DNA of 64,000 bases from Nevskia sp. (GCA_019689635.1 JADGHB010000006.1:1-64000), one strand, 5' to 3'. Positions 7,340-18,203 are shown, numbered from the stretch's first letter. The notes: generated from the sequence alone by a model not told the origin. Program-made: numbers and translations.

Positions 7340-8226
7340 CGTTCGTCTCCCAGCGCGCGATCCAGCAGCCAAGCCAGCCGCACGCCGGATTTTTGCAATT
7401 GCTGTGCGACGACGCGCCGCGCGTTTTCCACGTATCGCGCATCGAGGCGGCATACGCCTGGGGCGCACGGCGGCAGGCGGCCATAGGCCTGGGCCTTGGC
7501 GATGCGCCAGGATTCCCAGGCCCAGTCCTCCGGCGTGCCGCGCCGCCACGCGCGGCGCTGCGTGTCGGTGATCGACTGCTGCAGCGCTTGAGCCACGACC
7601 TGCGGATCGTGCCCGAGGGCTTGCACGAAGGCGCTGTCCCAGGCGCGGTGCAGCGATTCCACCGTGCCGTCGGGCAGTCGCACCCGAAGGTCGTTGCCGC
7701 CGTGATCGTGATCGTCGGCGGCGTGCAGCGGCTGGTGCAGATCGGCCACGAGGTGCAGCAGGAATTTGAGCGCCAGCAGCCGTTCGGAGGCGGCCGTTCC
7801 CGGCGCGGCGAGTTCGGTTTCGAACTGCTCGATCTTGTCCACGATGCAATCGTGCCAGGGGCCTTGCGCAGCCGGGACGCCGGCGGGCAGCGGCTGGCGT
7901 CGCCAACAGGCCCAGGAGAAATCCGGCCGGCGCAGCTCTAGATTGAGGTAATGCCAGGGCGCGGTGCGATGACGGCCGGAGGCATCGAGATCGCCGCCGG
8001 CATCGCGCCACACGTCGGCCCAGCTCGCTGCGCTCGCGATATCGTGCGCGGTGAGCAGATCGCGGTCGGCGGCGAGCAAGTCTTCCACCTTGGCGCGCGC
8101 GCGCGCCGACATTTCCCGGACGGCGATCCGCGCGGCGATGGCATGGCCCTCCGGCCCCCAGGCGGACACCGGTGCGTGGGCCGCCAGCAGCCACGCTAGA
8201 CTGAACGCCATGCAACGCTGGATCAT
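7336..8226 (-). CDS. S1/P1 nuclease family protein, secreted
   Basis: A zinc-dependent single-strand nuclease of the S1/P1 family, exported to the periplasm or medium. The signal peptide ends at VSA and the mature chain begins WGPEGH, whose N-terminal Trp is itself a zinc ligand in this family. Other ligand motifs are ASWADVWR, PWHYLNL and LHLVADLHQPLHAADDHDHG. The start is uncertain: ATG at 8226 gives MIQRCMAFSLAWLL with a positive n-region, while ATG at 8211 would share its bases with the divergent DUF2905 start. An ATG at 8238 is also possible. It precedes the Dph6-like gene with an ATGA overlap. Confidence 0.88.
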   Translation of the reverse strand: MIQRCMAFSLAWLLAAHAPVSAWGPEGHAIAARIAVREMSARARAKVEDLLAADRDLLTAHDIASAASWADVWRDAGGDLDASGRHRTAPWHYLNLELRRPDFSWACWRRQPLPAGVPAAQGPWHDCIVDKIEQFETELAAPGTAASERLLALKFLLHLVADLHQPLHAADDHDHGGNDLRVRLPDGTVESLHRAWDSAFVQALGHDPQVVAQALQQSITDTQRRAWRRGTPEDWAWESWRIAKAQAYGRLPPCAPGVCRLDARYVENARRVVAQQLQKSGVRLAWLLDRALGDER

Positions 8227-8410
8227 CGTCTTCGGCATCCTGTGCGTCGTCATCGGCCTGCTGTGGCCCTGGCTGAGCAAACTGCCCCTCGGCCGTCTGC
8301 CCGGCGACTTCGTCATCCGCCGCGACGGCTTCAGCTTCTATTTCCCGCTGACCACCTCGATCCTGATCTCGCTGTTGCTGTCGCTGTTGTTCTGGCTGCT
8401 GCGCAAGTGA
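8210..8410 (+). CDS. DUF2905 family small membrane protein
   Basis: A 66-residue protein with two transmembrane helices: IIVFGILCVVIGLLWPW and STSILISLLLSLLFWLL. They flank the conserved hairpin LPLGRLPGDFVIRRDGFSFYFP, the diagnostic stretch of DUF2905. Function is unknown. Its ATG at 8210-8212 lies inside the start region of the oppositely oriented S1/P1 nuclease gene, so its promoter must lie within that gene's coding sequence. It converges with the oligopeptidase gene 15 bases downstream. Confidence 0.88.
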   Translation: MQRWIIVFGILCVVIGLLWPWLSKLPLGRLPGDFVIRRDGFSFYFPLTTSILISLLLSLLFWLLRK

Positions 8411-8425
8411 ATCTCAGCTCGGGGC

Positions 8426-10459
8426 TTAAGCCTCGATCAAGCCGTCCTGCCGCAGCAGCGGCTCGAGCGCGGGATCGCGTCCGCGGAATTCGCGGTACAC
8501 CTCGGTGGCTTCCTTGGAGCCGCCCAGCGCCAGCACGGTGTCGCGGAAACGGCGGCCGACGTCCGGCGCGAAACCGGCTTCCTCGAAGGCGGCGAACGCG
8601 TCGGCGGAGAGCACCTCGGCCCATTTGTAGCTGTAATAACCCGCCGCGTAACCGCCGGCGAAGATGTGCGAGAAGGCGTGCGGCATGCGGTTCCACGCCG
8701 GCGGCTTGAGCAGCGCGACCTCGTCGCGCACGCGTTCCAGGAGCGGGTAGATCTGCGGTTTTTCCTCGAGGTGCAGGCGCAAGTCGAACAGCGCGTACTC
8801 GATCTGGCGCAGCGTGGCGAGCCCCGCCTGGAAGCGGCGGCTGGCCTTGAGCTTGCGCAGCAGTGCCTCGGGCAGCGGCGCGCCGGTCTGGAAATGGCGG
8901 GCGAAACGCGCGAGCGCCGGGCCGTGATAGGCCCAGTTTTCCATGAACTGGCTGGGCAGCTCCACCGCGTCCCAGGCCACGCCGCGGATGCCGGACACCG
9001 CGGCTTCGTCCACGCGCGTGAGCAGGTGCTGCAGGCCGTGACCGAACTCGTGGAACAGGGTCAGCACTTCCTCGTGCGTGAGCAGCGCCGGCTGGCCGGG
9101 CAGCGGCGGCGCGAAGTTGCAGGTGAGATACGCCGCCGGCCGCTGCAGCCCGGCGCGCGTGCGGCGCCGGCCGAGGCATTCGTCCATCCACGCGCCGCTG
9201 CGCTTGTCCGGCCGCGCGTAGGCGTCGAGATAGAACACTCCGATCTCGGCGCCGTCCGGTTCGCGCAGCGCATAAACGGTGACGTCGGGATGCCAGACCG
9301 GCACGCCGTCCACGCGCGCGATGCGCACGCCGTAGAGTTCCTCGGTGAGCGCGAACAGCCCGTCGATGACCTGCGGCGCGGGGAAGTAGGGGCGCAGTTG
9401 CTCCTCGTTGAAACCGAGTTGCTCGTGCTTGAGTTTTTCCGAGTAGTAGGCGACATCCCAGGGCTGGAAATCCGTCACGCCGTCGCGGCGGGCGAGCTCG
9501 CGCAGCTCGGAGAGTTCCTGCGCGGCGCGCGGCCGGGCGCGCTGGGCGAGGTCGAGCAGGAAGCGCTCCACCGCCTGCGGCGATTCCGCCATCTTGGTTT
9601 CCAGCGACAGTTCCGCGTAATTGCGAAAGCCGAGCAGTCGCGCCTCTTCGTGCCGCAGGGCGAGGATCTCCTCCATCAGCGGGCCGTTGTCGTAGCGGCC
9701 GGCGAGCGGTCCCTGATCGGAGGCGCGGGTGGCGTAGGCCTCGTACAGCTCGCGGCGCAGCGCGCGGTCGTCGGCGTAGGAGATCACCGCGTCGTAGCTG
9801 GGGAAATCCAGCGTCAGCAGGTAGCCGTCGAGGTTTCTGGCGCGCGCCTTTTGGGCGGCTTGCGCCTTGCCCTGCTCGCTGACGCCGGCGAGCCGCGTCG
9901 CGTCGGGGAGGTGCTTGCTCCAGGCCTGGATCGCGTCGAGCAGATTTTCCTCGAAGCGGGTCTGCAGCTCGGACAGACGCAGGGCGATTTCCTTGTAGCG
10001 CACCTTTTCCTTGGGCGGCAGCGCCACGCCGGCGAGACGGAAGTCGCGCAGCGCATCGTGGATGACTTTCCGGCGCGCGGCGGAATAGCCGGCAAAGGCG
10101 GGCGATTCCGCAAGGCGCCGGTAGGCCGCGTACAGGCGTTCGTTGTGCGACAGTTCCAGGCTGTATTCGGTGACCTTGGGCAGGCCGGCGTTGTAGGCCG
10201 CGCGCCATTCGGGCGTGCTGGTGACCGCGAACAAGTGCGTCACCGGGCCCCACACCCGCGCCAGGCGGTCGGCGAGGTCTTCCAGCGGCTCGATCAAGGT
10301 CTCCCAGCTCGGTGCGCGGCCGTCGGCGAGCAGGTGCGCCAACTCGCGGCGGTTGTCGGCGAGCACCGTCTCCAGCGCGGTCAGCGCGTGTTCGGGGCGG
10401 ATGCGGTCGAAGCGGGGCAGGGCGCCGGGCGCAGCCGGCGCGAGCAGCGGATTGTCCAT
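8426..10459 (-). CDS. prlC: Oligopeptidase A (M3 family metallopeptidase)
   Basis: Cytoplasmic zinc oligopeptidase that degrades short peptides, including cleaved signal peptides. The protein has 677 residues, the normal length. The HEFGH zinc motif is at residues 470-474, preceded by LTHEEVLTLF and followed by the C-terminal zinc-ligand region and HIFAGGYAAGYYSYKWAEVL, all diagnostic of M3A OpdA/PrlC. The start MDNPLLAPAAPGALPRFDRI at 10459 is chosen because this N-terminus is family-like, whereas further in-frame sequence upstream is only antisense to the neighbouring esterase. The two genes are divergent with about 100 bases between them. Confidence 0.95.
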   Translation of the reverse strand: MDNPLLAPAAPGALPRFDRIRPEHALTALETVLADNRRELAHLLADGRAPSWETLIEPLEDLADRLARVWGPVTHLFAVTSTPEWRAAYNAGLPKVTEYSLELSHNERLYAAYRRLAESPAFAGYSAARRKVIHDALRDFRLAGVALPPKEKVRYKEIALRLSELQTRFEENLLDAIQAWSKHLPDATRLAGVSEQGKAQAAQKARARNLDGYLLTLDFPSYDAVISYADDRALRRELYEAYATRASDQGPLAGRYDNGPLMEEILALRHEEARLLGFRNYAELSLETKMAESPQAVERFLLDLAQRARPRAAQELSELRELARRDGVTDFQPWDVAYYSEKLKHEQLGFNEEQLRPYFPAPQVIDGLFALTEELYGVRIARVDGVPVWHPDVTVYALREPDGAEIGVFYLDAYARPDKRSGAWMDECLGRRRTRAGLQRPAAYLTCNFAPPLPGQPALLTHEEVLTLFHEFGHGLQHLLTRVDEAAVSGIRGVAWDAVELPSQFMENWAYHGPALARFARHFQTGAPLPEALLRKLKASRRFQAGLATLRQIEYALFDLRLHLEEKPQIYPLLERVRDEVALLKPPAWNRMPHAFSHIFAGGYAAGYYSYKWAEVLSADAFAAFEEAGFAPDVGRRFRDTVLALGGSKEATEVYREFRGRDPALEPLLRQDGLIEA

Positions 10460-10558
10460 GGGAGCGTGCGTCGCGGCGATGCGCCTATTGTCGCGCGCCT
10501 TCGCCGCGCGCGCGAGTGTTTTACTATTGCAGCCGCCAAATTCGGATCGAGAACAAGG

Positions 10559-11461
10559 ATGAAGCTCTTGCGCGCGCTCCTGGCCGCATGCGTCGTGGCG
10601 GCACTCGCCGGCTGTGCCGGCCAGCAATTTCTCAATGCGATCACGCCCGACAGCGGCTACGCGCTGGCCTCCGATCTGGTTTACGACGCCGCCACGGGCG
10701 AGAAACTGGATGTTTACACGCCGCCCAACGCGCGCGGCGCGCCGGTGGTGGTGTTTTTCTTCGGCGGGCGCTGGGAACGGGGCGACAAGGCGGAATACAA
10801 GTTCGTCGGCCAGGCGCTGGCGGCGCGCGGTTTCGTCGCGGTGATCCCGAACTACCGGCTGTATCCGCAGGTGCGCTATCCGGCCTTCCTGCGGGATTGC
10901 GCGCACGCGGTGGCCTGGGTGCACGCCCATGTCGCTGCGTACGGCGGGGATCCGAACAAGATCGTGTTGATGGGGCATTCCGCCGGCGCCTACAACGCCG
11001 CCATGCTGACGCTGGATCCCGAGTTCCTGCAGCAGGTCGGCGGTTCGCGCGCCTGGATCCGCGGCATGATCGGCCTGGCCGGCCCTTACGATTTCCTGCC
11101 CATCACCGATCCCGACCTGCGCGAGCTGTTCGGGCCGCCGGAGAATTTCCCCAGGACCCAGCCGGTGCTGTACGTGGACGGCCGCAATCCGCCGGTGTTG
11201 CTGATGCACGGCGAGCAGGACCAGACCGTGTCGGTCAAGAACACCAACGAGCTCTACGACCGCATCCAGCGCGCCGGCGGTCCGGTGGAGAAGGTGCTGT
11301 ATCCCAAGCTCGACCACAAATGGTTGATCGCCGACGTGGCCACGCGCTTCCAGGGTTACGCCGATGTGATGAACCACATCGAGGAGTTCGTGCGCCGCGT
11401 GACTTCCGGGAGCGCGCCGTCCGCGCCGCCTTCGTCCATCCAGACCATCGTCCCCGACTGA
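10559..11461 (+). CDS. Alpha/beta hydrolase (carboxylesterase-like) lipoprotein
   Basis: A predicted lipoprotein of 300 residues with signal peptide MKLLRALLAACVVAALAGC, the lipobox being LAGC. The fold markers of the acetyl-esterase/kynurenine-formamidase branch follow: VVVFFFGGRWERGDKAEYK (oxyanion region), nucleophile elbow GHSAGAYNA, acidic residue in LLMHGEQDQTV and catalytic His in KLDHKWLI. The substrate is unknown, probably a short-chain or polymer-derived ester at the cell envelope. The HMG-CoA lyase gene starts 11 bases after its stop, so it may head the ketone-body operon. Confidence 0.87.
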   Translation: MKLLRALLAACVVAALAGCAGQQFLNAITPDSGYALASDLVYDAATGEKLDVYTPPNARGAPVVVFFFGGRWERGDKAEYKFVGQALAARGFVAVIPNYRLYPQVRYPAFLRDCAHAVAWVHAHVAAYGGDPNKIVLMGHSAGAYNAAMLTLDPEFLQQVGGSRAWIRGMIGLAGPYDFLPITDPDLRELFGPPENFPRTQPVLYVDGRNPPVLLMHGEQDQTVSVKNTNELYDRIQRAGGPVEKVLYPKLDHKWLIADVATRFQGYADVMNHIEEFVRRVTSGSAPSAPPSSIQTIVPD

Positions 11462-11472
11462 GAACGTGGCGC

Positions 11473-12398
11473 ATGAAAGACGCGGTGCGCGTGGTGGAGG
11501 TCGGTGCGCGCGACGGCTTGCAGAACGAGGCGGCGCACGTGCCCGCCGCGGTCAAGCTCGAATTGATCGAGCGGCTCGCCGCCGCGGGGTTGCGCACCAT
11601 CGAGGCCACCAGCTTCGTCTCGCCGCGCTGGGTCCCGCAGATGGCGGATGCGCCGGAAGTGCTGGCCCGGCTGCCGCGGCGGCCGGGCGTGCGCTATCCG
11701 GTGCTGGTGCCCAACCTCCAGGGCCTGGAGCGCGCCATCCAGGCCGGCGCGCGCGAGATCGCGGTGTTCACCGCCGCCTCCGACGCGTTCAACCGCCGCA
11801 ACATCAACTGCGACGTGGCCGGCTCGCTGGCGCGCCTGCAGCCGGTGGTGGCGCAGGCCCGCGCCCGGGGATTGTGGGTGCGCGGCTACGTCTCCACCGC
11901 TTTGGGCTGCCCCTATCAGGGCGTCGTTGCGGTCGCGGAAGTCGTGCGCGTGGCGGCGCGTCTGGCGGAAATGGGCTGCGAGGAGATCTCGCTGGGCGAC
12001 ACCATCGGCGTGGGCACGCCGCGCGCGGCGCGGGACATGTTGCGCGCGGTCGCGGAAGCGGTGCCGATGGCGCATCTGGCGGTGCATTTCCACGATACCC
12101 GGGGCCAGGCGCTGGCCAATGTCTATGCCTGCCTGGAAGAAGGCTGCCGCATCGTGGACGCCAGCGTGGCCGGGCTGGGCGGCTGCCCCTATGCCGCCGG
12201 CGCCAGCGGCAACCTGGCCAGCGAGGATCTGGTCTACATGCTGCAGGGGCTGGGCTGCGAGACCGGCATCGACTTGGAGGCGCTCGCCGCCGTGGCGCGC
12301 TGGATCAACGCCAGGCTGCACCGCAGCCCCGTCAGCCGCCTGGCGCGGCTGCCGCCCGGAAAAATTTTTCTGAACCCTCGCGGGGAACGACACGGCGC

Positions 12399-12402
<4 letters not shown>
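11473..12402 (+). CDS. mvaB: Hydroxymethylglutaryl-CoA lyase
   Basis: Cleaves 3-hydroxy-3-methylglutaryl-CoA to acetyl-CoA and acetoacetate, the last step of leucine catabolism. The 309-residue protein has the DRE-TIM signature VEVGARDGLQNE, then EATSFVSPRWVPQMAD, LGDTIGVGTP, VHFHDTRGQALAN (metal-binding His pair) and the lyase loop GLGGCPYAAGASGN with the catalytic Cys. This separates it from isopropylmalate and homocitrate synthases. It overlaps aacS by 4 bases (ATGA). That gene re-activates the acetoacetate made here, a functional as well as translational link. Confidence 0.94.
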
Positions 12403-14365
<1,963 letters not shown>

Positions 14366-14369
<4 letters not shown>

Positions 14370-15127
14370 CCACCCGCACCCTGATGTTGCTGCGCCACGG
14401 CCAGAGCCAGTGGAATCTCGACAACCGCTTCACCGGCTGGGTCGATGTGGACTTGACCGCCACCGGATGCGAGGAAGCGCGCGCGGCCGGCGAGCTGATG
14501 AAGGCGGAAAAATTCCGCTTCGACTGCGCCCACACCTCGGTGCTCAAGCGCGCCGTGCGCACGCTGTGGATCGCGCTGGAGGCGCTGGATCAGATGTGGA
14601 TCCCGGTGCAGAACTCCTGGCGTCTCAACGAACGCCACTACGGCGCCTTGCAAGGGCTGGACAAAACCGCCACCGCGGCCAAATACGGCGAGGCGCAGGT
14701 CAAACTCTGGCGGCGCAGCTATGACGTGCCGCCGCCGCCGATGGCCGACGACGATCCCGGCCATCCGAAGAACGATCCGCGCTACGCCGGCCTCGATCCG
14801 CGCGTGCTGCCCGCCACCGAATCGCTGGCCACCACGCTGCAGCGCGTGCTGCCCTACTGGCACGACGCGATCGCCCCGCAGCTCAAGGCCGGCCTGCGCG
14901 TGCTGGTCGTGGCGCACGGCAACTCGCTGCGCGCGCTGTACAAATACCTGCTCGCGGTGCCGGATCGGGAGATCGTGGAACTCAACATCCCCACCGGCAT
15001 TCCGCTGCTGTTGGAACTCGACGAGACCCTCGCGGTGAAGCGCCACCGCTACCTCGGCGATCCCGAGGCTGCCGCGCGCGCGGCGGCGGCGGTGGCCGAT
15101 CAGGCAAAAGCGCAGGCGGCGCGCTGA
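14366..15127 (+). CDS. gpmA: 2,3-bisphosphoglycerate-dependent phosphoglycerate mutase
   Basis: Glycolytic/gluconeogenic enzyme interconverting 3- and 2-phosphoglycerate through a phosphohistidine. The 253-residue protein begins with the [16 protein letters not shown] motif (phosphorylated His) and continues with [17 protein letters not shown] and [15 protein letters not shown] (second catalytic His), the complete dPGM pattern. The ATG overlaps the aacS stop by 4 bases, an unusual operon partner for a glycolytic enzyme. Its TGA stop sits in the 3-base loop of a perfect 10-bp hairpin (15115-15137). Confidence 0.95.
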
Positions 15128-15137
15128 GCGCGCCGCC
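15115..15137 (+). terminator. Perfect 10-bp GC hairpin with the gpmA stop codon in its loop
   Basis: GGCGGCGCGC at 15115-15124 and GCGCGCCGCC at 15128-15137 are exact reverse complements, leaving only TGA, the gpmA stop codon, as the loop. No run of T follows on the plus strand, so it is not a canonical intrinsic terminator. It lies between the convergent gpmA and DUF4382 genes and could serve as a bidirectional terminator or mRNA 3'-end stabiliser. Confidence 0.4.
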
Positions 15138-15177
15138 TTCATCACCAACATTCAGCGATCTTGCGCCGAAATCCGGA

Positions 15178-16092
15178 TCACGGACTGCCGGTGAAATCGG
15201 CTTCGGCGGTCTGGCCGGCGGTCACGGCGATGCCGCTATCGATCGGATTGAAGCTCACCGTGGAATCCGCCTGGTCCGGATTGTCCTGTGCCGCTTGGCA
15301 TGTGAAGGCGGCGGTGTAAGTGCCCGGAGGCAGGAAAGTGAACTGGTAGTAGTAGCCGGTGCCCGCGCTGTTCAACTGCGGTACTTTCGAAGCGATGGGC
15401 TGATTGGGGTCGCCGGACGCGGCGGCGCTGTTGTAGTCCTCGGGCGCGGTGACCGTGCCGTTATACAGGTACACACCGGGCGTGCAGCCATTCGGCACCA
15501 GCGATGCGCCCACCGTGCCCTGGATGTTGCCGACGCTGGCGTCGTTCACCAGCCGCAACGCCGGTTTGAGGAAACAGGCGCTTTGGCCATTGGGACAGGT
15601 GATCGCCTGGCGCAGATCGAAGTCGATGGTGTAATCGACCACGCCACTGTCGGGTACGGAAAAGCCGCTGACCAGTTTGAGCCCGGTTTGACTGCCGCTC
15701 GGTACCTGCAGCCCGCGCGTGCTGCCATCGCTGAGGACGATGTAGGAATGGCTCGGATCGCCATCGGCGACTACCATCAGGCGGATCTGGCCGTACTGGC
15801 CGGAAGGAATCGGCTGGTCGAACAGCACCGCCGAAGCCGTGCCGCTGTCTTTGAGCAGATCGATGGTTTTGGGCGTCGAGAAATTGATGGTGACGGGATT
15901 GCCGCTATTGGCCGTCAACTCCACGCCGGTGAATTGGACCCCCACGCTTTGCGCACCATCCACCGGCGCGTCTGCGACCGACAGTTTCATCTGACCCGTG
16001 CTTGCGTTGCTGCCCCCGCCGCTGCAAGCCGCGAGCAGGAGGGTGCCGAGCAGCGCAAGCGCGTCAGCAACGAGATTGGGCGTTCTTTTCAT
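15178..16092 (-). CDS. DUF4382 domain-containing lipoprotein
   Basis: A 304-residue predicted lipoprotein: the signal MKRTPNLVADALALLG leads to a lipobox LAAC followed by SGGGSN. The DUF4382 domain starts at QMKLSVADAPVDGAQSVGVQF and spans about residues 33-190, including ITCPNGQSACFLKPALRLV. The remaining C-terminal part resembles a carboxypeptidase-regulatory-like Ig fold (FTFLPPGTYTAAFTCQ). The function of DUF4382 is not established. The domain is common in surface lipoproteins of Gammaproteobacteria and Bacteroidetes. The gene stands alone on the minus strand and converges with gpmA. Confidence 0.85.
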   Translation of the reverse strand: MKRTPNLVADALALLGTLLLAACSGGGSNASTGQMKLSVADAPVDGAQSVGVQFTGVELTANSGNPVTINFSTPKTIDLLKDSGTASAVLFDQPIPSGQYGQIRLMVVADGDPSHSYIVLSDGSTRGLQVPSGSQTGLKLVSGFSVPDSGVVDYTIDFDLRQAITCPNGQSACFLKPALRLVNDASVGNIQGTVGASLVPNGCTPGVYLYNGTVTAPEDYNSAAASGDPNQPIASKVPQLNSAGTGYYYQFTFLPPGTYTAAFTCQAAQDNPDQADSTVSFNPIDSGIAVTAGQTAEADFTGSP

Positions 16093-16220
16093 GACCTATT
16101 CCTCGGTTTCCCCACGGGGCGGGGAGACGGAAGAATAATGAAAAGCGCCCTGAACGAGGCCTGAACTGCGTGGCGAGCGACGAATGGCCGGCGACCGCCG
16201 TCCGGGGCGTTGCGGGGTCG

Positions 16221-16472
16221 CTACTTCGCTGCCTTGCGGAGGAAGCCCACCACCACCAGGAGCACGATGGCGCCGATCAGCGCGCCGACGAAGCCGGCGG
16301 TCTGGCCGGGTTCGTAGATGTGCAGCATCTGGCCGCCGTAAGTGGCCACGAAGGCGCCGGCGATGCCGAGGATCGTGGTCAGCACGATGCCCATCTTGTC
16401 CTCGCCAGGATGCAGCCAGCGCGCGAGCAGGCCGACGACGAAACCGATGATCAGCGTTCCAAGCAGGTGCAC
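16221..16472 (-). CDS. GlsB/YeaQ/YmgE family stress-response membrane protein
   Basis: An 83-residue inner-membrane protein with three hydrophobic helices and the family motif ARWLHPGEDKMGIVLTTILGI followed by GAFVATYGGQ. The start is a GTG at 16472, chosen because a strong GGGAGG (16479-16484) lies 6 bases upstream. The longer ATG form (16505) would place charged residues before the first helix. Members are induced by general stress in several bacteria, but their mechanism is unknown. It lies between two minus-strand genes but is not tightly packed with either. Confidence 0.87.
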   Translation of the reverse strand: MHLLGTLIIGFVVGLLARWLHPGEDKMGIVLTTILGIAGAFVATYGGQMLHIYEPGQTAGFVGALIGAIVLLVVVGFLRKAAK

Positions 16473-16501
16473 GGTTTGCCTCCCGTTCGACCGAGTACGG
16501 T

Positions 16502-17014
16502 TCACGCCGCAGTGTGGCCTTGCGACCGTTGCGGGTCAATGACGGCGGGCTCGAGCAGGCCGGCGCGTGCGAGCCAGGCGCGCGCGTCCTCGGCGTCTTC
16601 CTCGAACCAGCGGCGCGCCGAGCCGAGGCGGAAGTGGTAGCCCCAGGCATCCATGTCGGCGAACAGGCGGCTGCGGCCGTAACCCGGAATCGCGTCGGCG
16701 AGCAGGCATTGCAGATAACAGACCGCGACTTCCTCGGCGTCGTCGCCGCCGGCATCGGTGTGCACGCTCAGCCGTCGCGCCGGGTCCATGCACAGCCAGT
16801 GGCAGGCGGTGTGCAAAATCGAATGCAGCGGCGTGTCGGCACGCGCGTAGAGCGTGTTGCCGATGAGGCCCGCCTCCGGCGCGCCCCAGTAGCTGGCGGG
16901 GATGTCCTCGCCCTCGGCGACGAGTTTCAGGCGCAGGCCATACCCGGCCAGGAAATCCCGGATCGGCTCGGGCGCGAATTCGCCCAGGCGCGCGACCTGC
17001 GCCACGGAATTCAT
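16502..17014 (-). CDS. Conserved protein of unknown function, zincin-like segment
   Basis: A 170-residue protein I recognise only as a conserved proteobacterial hypothetical. The N-terminal part (RDFLAGYGLRLKLVAEGEDI) precedes LIGNTLYARADTPLHSILHTACHWLCMDP, a segment that looks like a short metallopeptidase helix with HTACH in place of an HExxH. The C-terminal part has AVCYLQCLLADAIPGYG and the acidic/aromatic stretch DMDAWGYHFRLGSARRWFEED. No signal peptide or membrane helix is visible. It follows the NnrS-family gene by 4 bases and is probably co-transcribed with it. No function can be assigned. Confidence 0.72.
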   Translation of the reverse strand: MNSVAQVARLGEFAPEPIRDFLAGYGLRLKLVAEGEDIPASYWGAPEAGLIGNTLYARADTPLHSILHTACHWLCMDPARRLSVHTDAGGDDAEEVAVCYLQCLLADAIPGYGRSRLFADMDAWGYHFRLGSARRWFEEDAEDARAWLARAGLLEPAVIDPQRSQGHTAA

Positions 17015-17018
17015 CCGC

Positions 17019-18203
17019 TCAGCGCGTAGCGGCGGGGCGCAACAGGATCGGTGCGTAGCGCCACGCGAAGACTCCGAAGGCAGCGATCCACAAAGTCGCC
17101 GAGAGCACCAGCAAGGTCCAGGTCCAGCCGGCCGCCAGGGTGGCGGCGATGCGCAGCGCGGCCGCCGCGTTCACCAGCGCGAAGGTCGTCACGGTCCACC
17201 GGTCGGCGGTCAGCGCGCGGCCGGTGTGGCCGCGTGCCACGCGCGGCATCACGGCCAGGATCATGGTCCCCATCGTGCCGGCGGTCAACGCGTGGATCGC
17301 CGCGCTCAGGGGAAACGCCGGCGCGAGGCTCGCCACGCCGAGCAGCGCCGTGCCCGCGGCGAGCCAGGCGTAGCCGAGATGCAGCACGAACAGCAGCGGC
17401 TCGGCGAACGTGGCCAGGCCACGCCAGCGCGCGAGGCGAACGAACGTCAGCGCCGCGGCCGCGAGCAGCAGCACGCCGACCGCCGCGTGGGTCGGAAAGA
17501 GCACCCAGCCGACCAGGCCCAGGTGCAAGCCGGCCAGCGCGACGCGGTCCAGCAGTCCGTGGGGCGCCGGCAGTGGGGCTTGACCGCGCTGCACGAGCCA
17601 GTTGCGGGTGAAGTTCGGCACGATACGCGCGCCGATCACCGAGACGAGGATGAGGATGGCCGCCAGCCCCAGGCGCCAGCCATAGGCTTGCAGGCCGCGC
17701 GTGCCGGCCGGATCGAGCCACATCAGGAGATCGGCGCAGCCCAGCACGAGCAGCGGGGCGATCATCGGCAGGTTGCGCCGGTTGCGCGCCGCGACCAGTT
17801 CCCGCGCCACGACCAGCGCCAGCGCGGCGGGAAAGGCGAGTTCGAGACCTGCGGCGAGTTCCAGCGGCAACGCGCTGCTCAGCAGCGTGTCGATCCGCCC
17901 GACCAGCCACAGTGCCGCCAGCGCCGCCAGCGACGCGCCGTGCACCGGCTGCCGCTGCGTCCAGTTCGGGATTGCGGTGAGCAGGAAGCCCGCCACCGCG
18001 GCCATGACGAAACCGAACAGCATCTCGTGGACGTGCCAGGCCAGCGGCGTGAAGCGGCTCGGCACGGCCCAGCCGCGCGCCAGCATCCCGATCCACAGCG
18101 CGATGGCGAGCGCGGCCCAGATGCCGGCGGCGAGGAAGAACGGCCGGAAGGCGAGCGACAGCCAGGGCGCGCTCCTCGCGGGGGGATTCTTTGCGGGCGT
18201 CAT
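17019..18203 (-). CDS. nnrS: NnrS family membrane protein
   Basis: A 394-residue inner-membrane protein with about twelve helices of the NnrS family, haem- and copper-associated proteins linked to nitric oxide and nitrosative stress tolerance. Recognisable segments are LAFRPFFLAAGIWA near the start, AWHVHEMLFGFVMAAVAGFLLTAI with conserved His residues, VIGARIVPNFTRNWL, and HALTAGTMGTMILAVMPRVARGHTGR. The start MTPAKNPPARSAPW at 18203 is chosen because the chain upstream is not membrane-like. No denitrification genes are in the window, so it may act as an orphan stress gene. It is divergent from the penicillin-acylase-like gene. Confidence 0.9.
   Translation of the reverse strand: MTPAKNPPARSAPWLSLAFRPFFLAAGIWAALAIALWIGMLARGWAVPSRFTPLAWHVHEMLFGFVMAAVAGFLLTAIPNWTQRQPVHGASLAALAALWLVGRIDTLLSSALPLELAAGLELAFPAALALVVARELVAARNRRNLPMIAPLLVLGCADLLMWLDPAGTRGLQAYGWRLGLAAILILVSVIGARIVPNFTRNWLVQRGQAPLPAPHGLLDRVALAGLHLGLVGWVLFPTHAAVGVLLLAAAALTFVRLARWRGLATFAEPLLFVLHLGYAWLAAGTALLGVASLAPAFPLSAAIHALTAGTMGTMILAVMPRVARGHTGRALTADRWTVTTFALVNAAAALRIAATLAAGWTWTLLVLSATLWIAAFGVFAWRYAPILLRPAATR

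Noticed and set aside
8419-8438. Near-palindrome between DUF2905 and oligopeptidase A as bidirectional terminator
   Set aside because: Imperfect short stem without T tracts on either strand.
8666-10558. Plus-strand open frame joined in frame to the esterase start
   Set aside because: The extension lies antisense to oligopeptidase A and lacks domains. The lipoprotein signal at 10559 gives a complete esterase.
10460-11377. N-terminal extension of oligopeptidase A by about 300 residues
   Set aside because: The extension is antisense to the esterase and not family-like. The family start at 10459 gives normal length.
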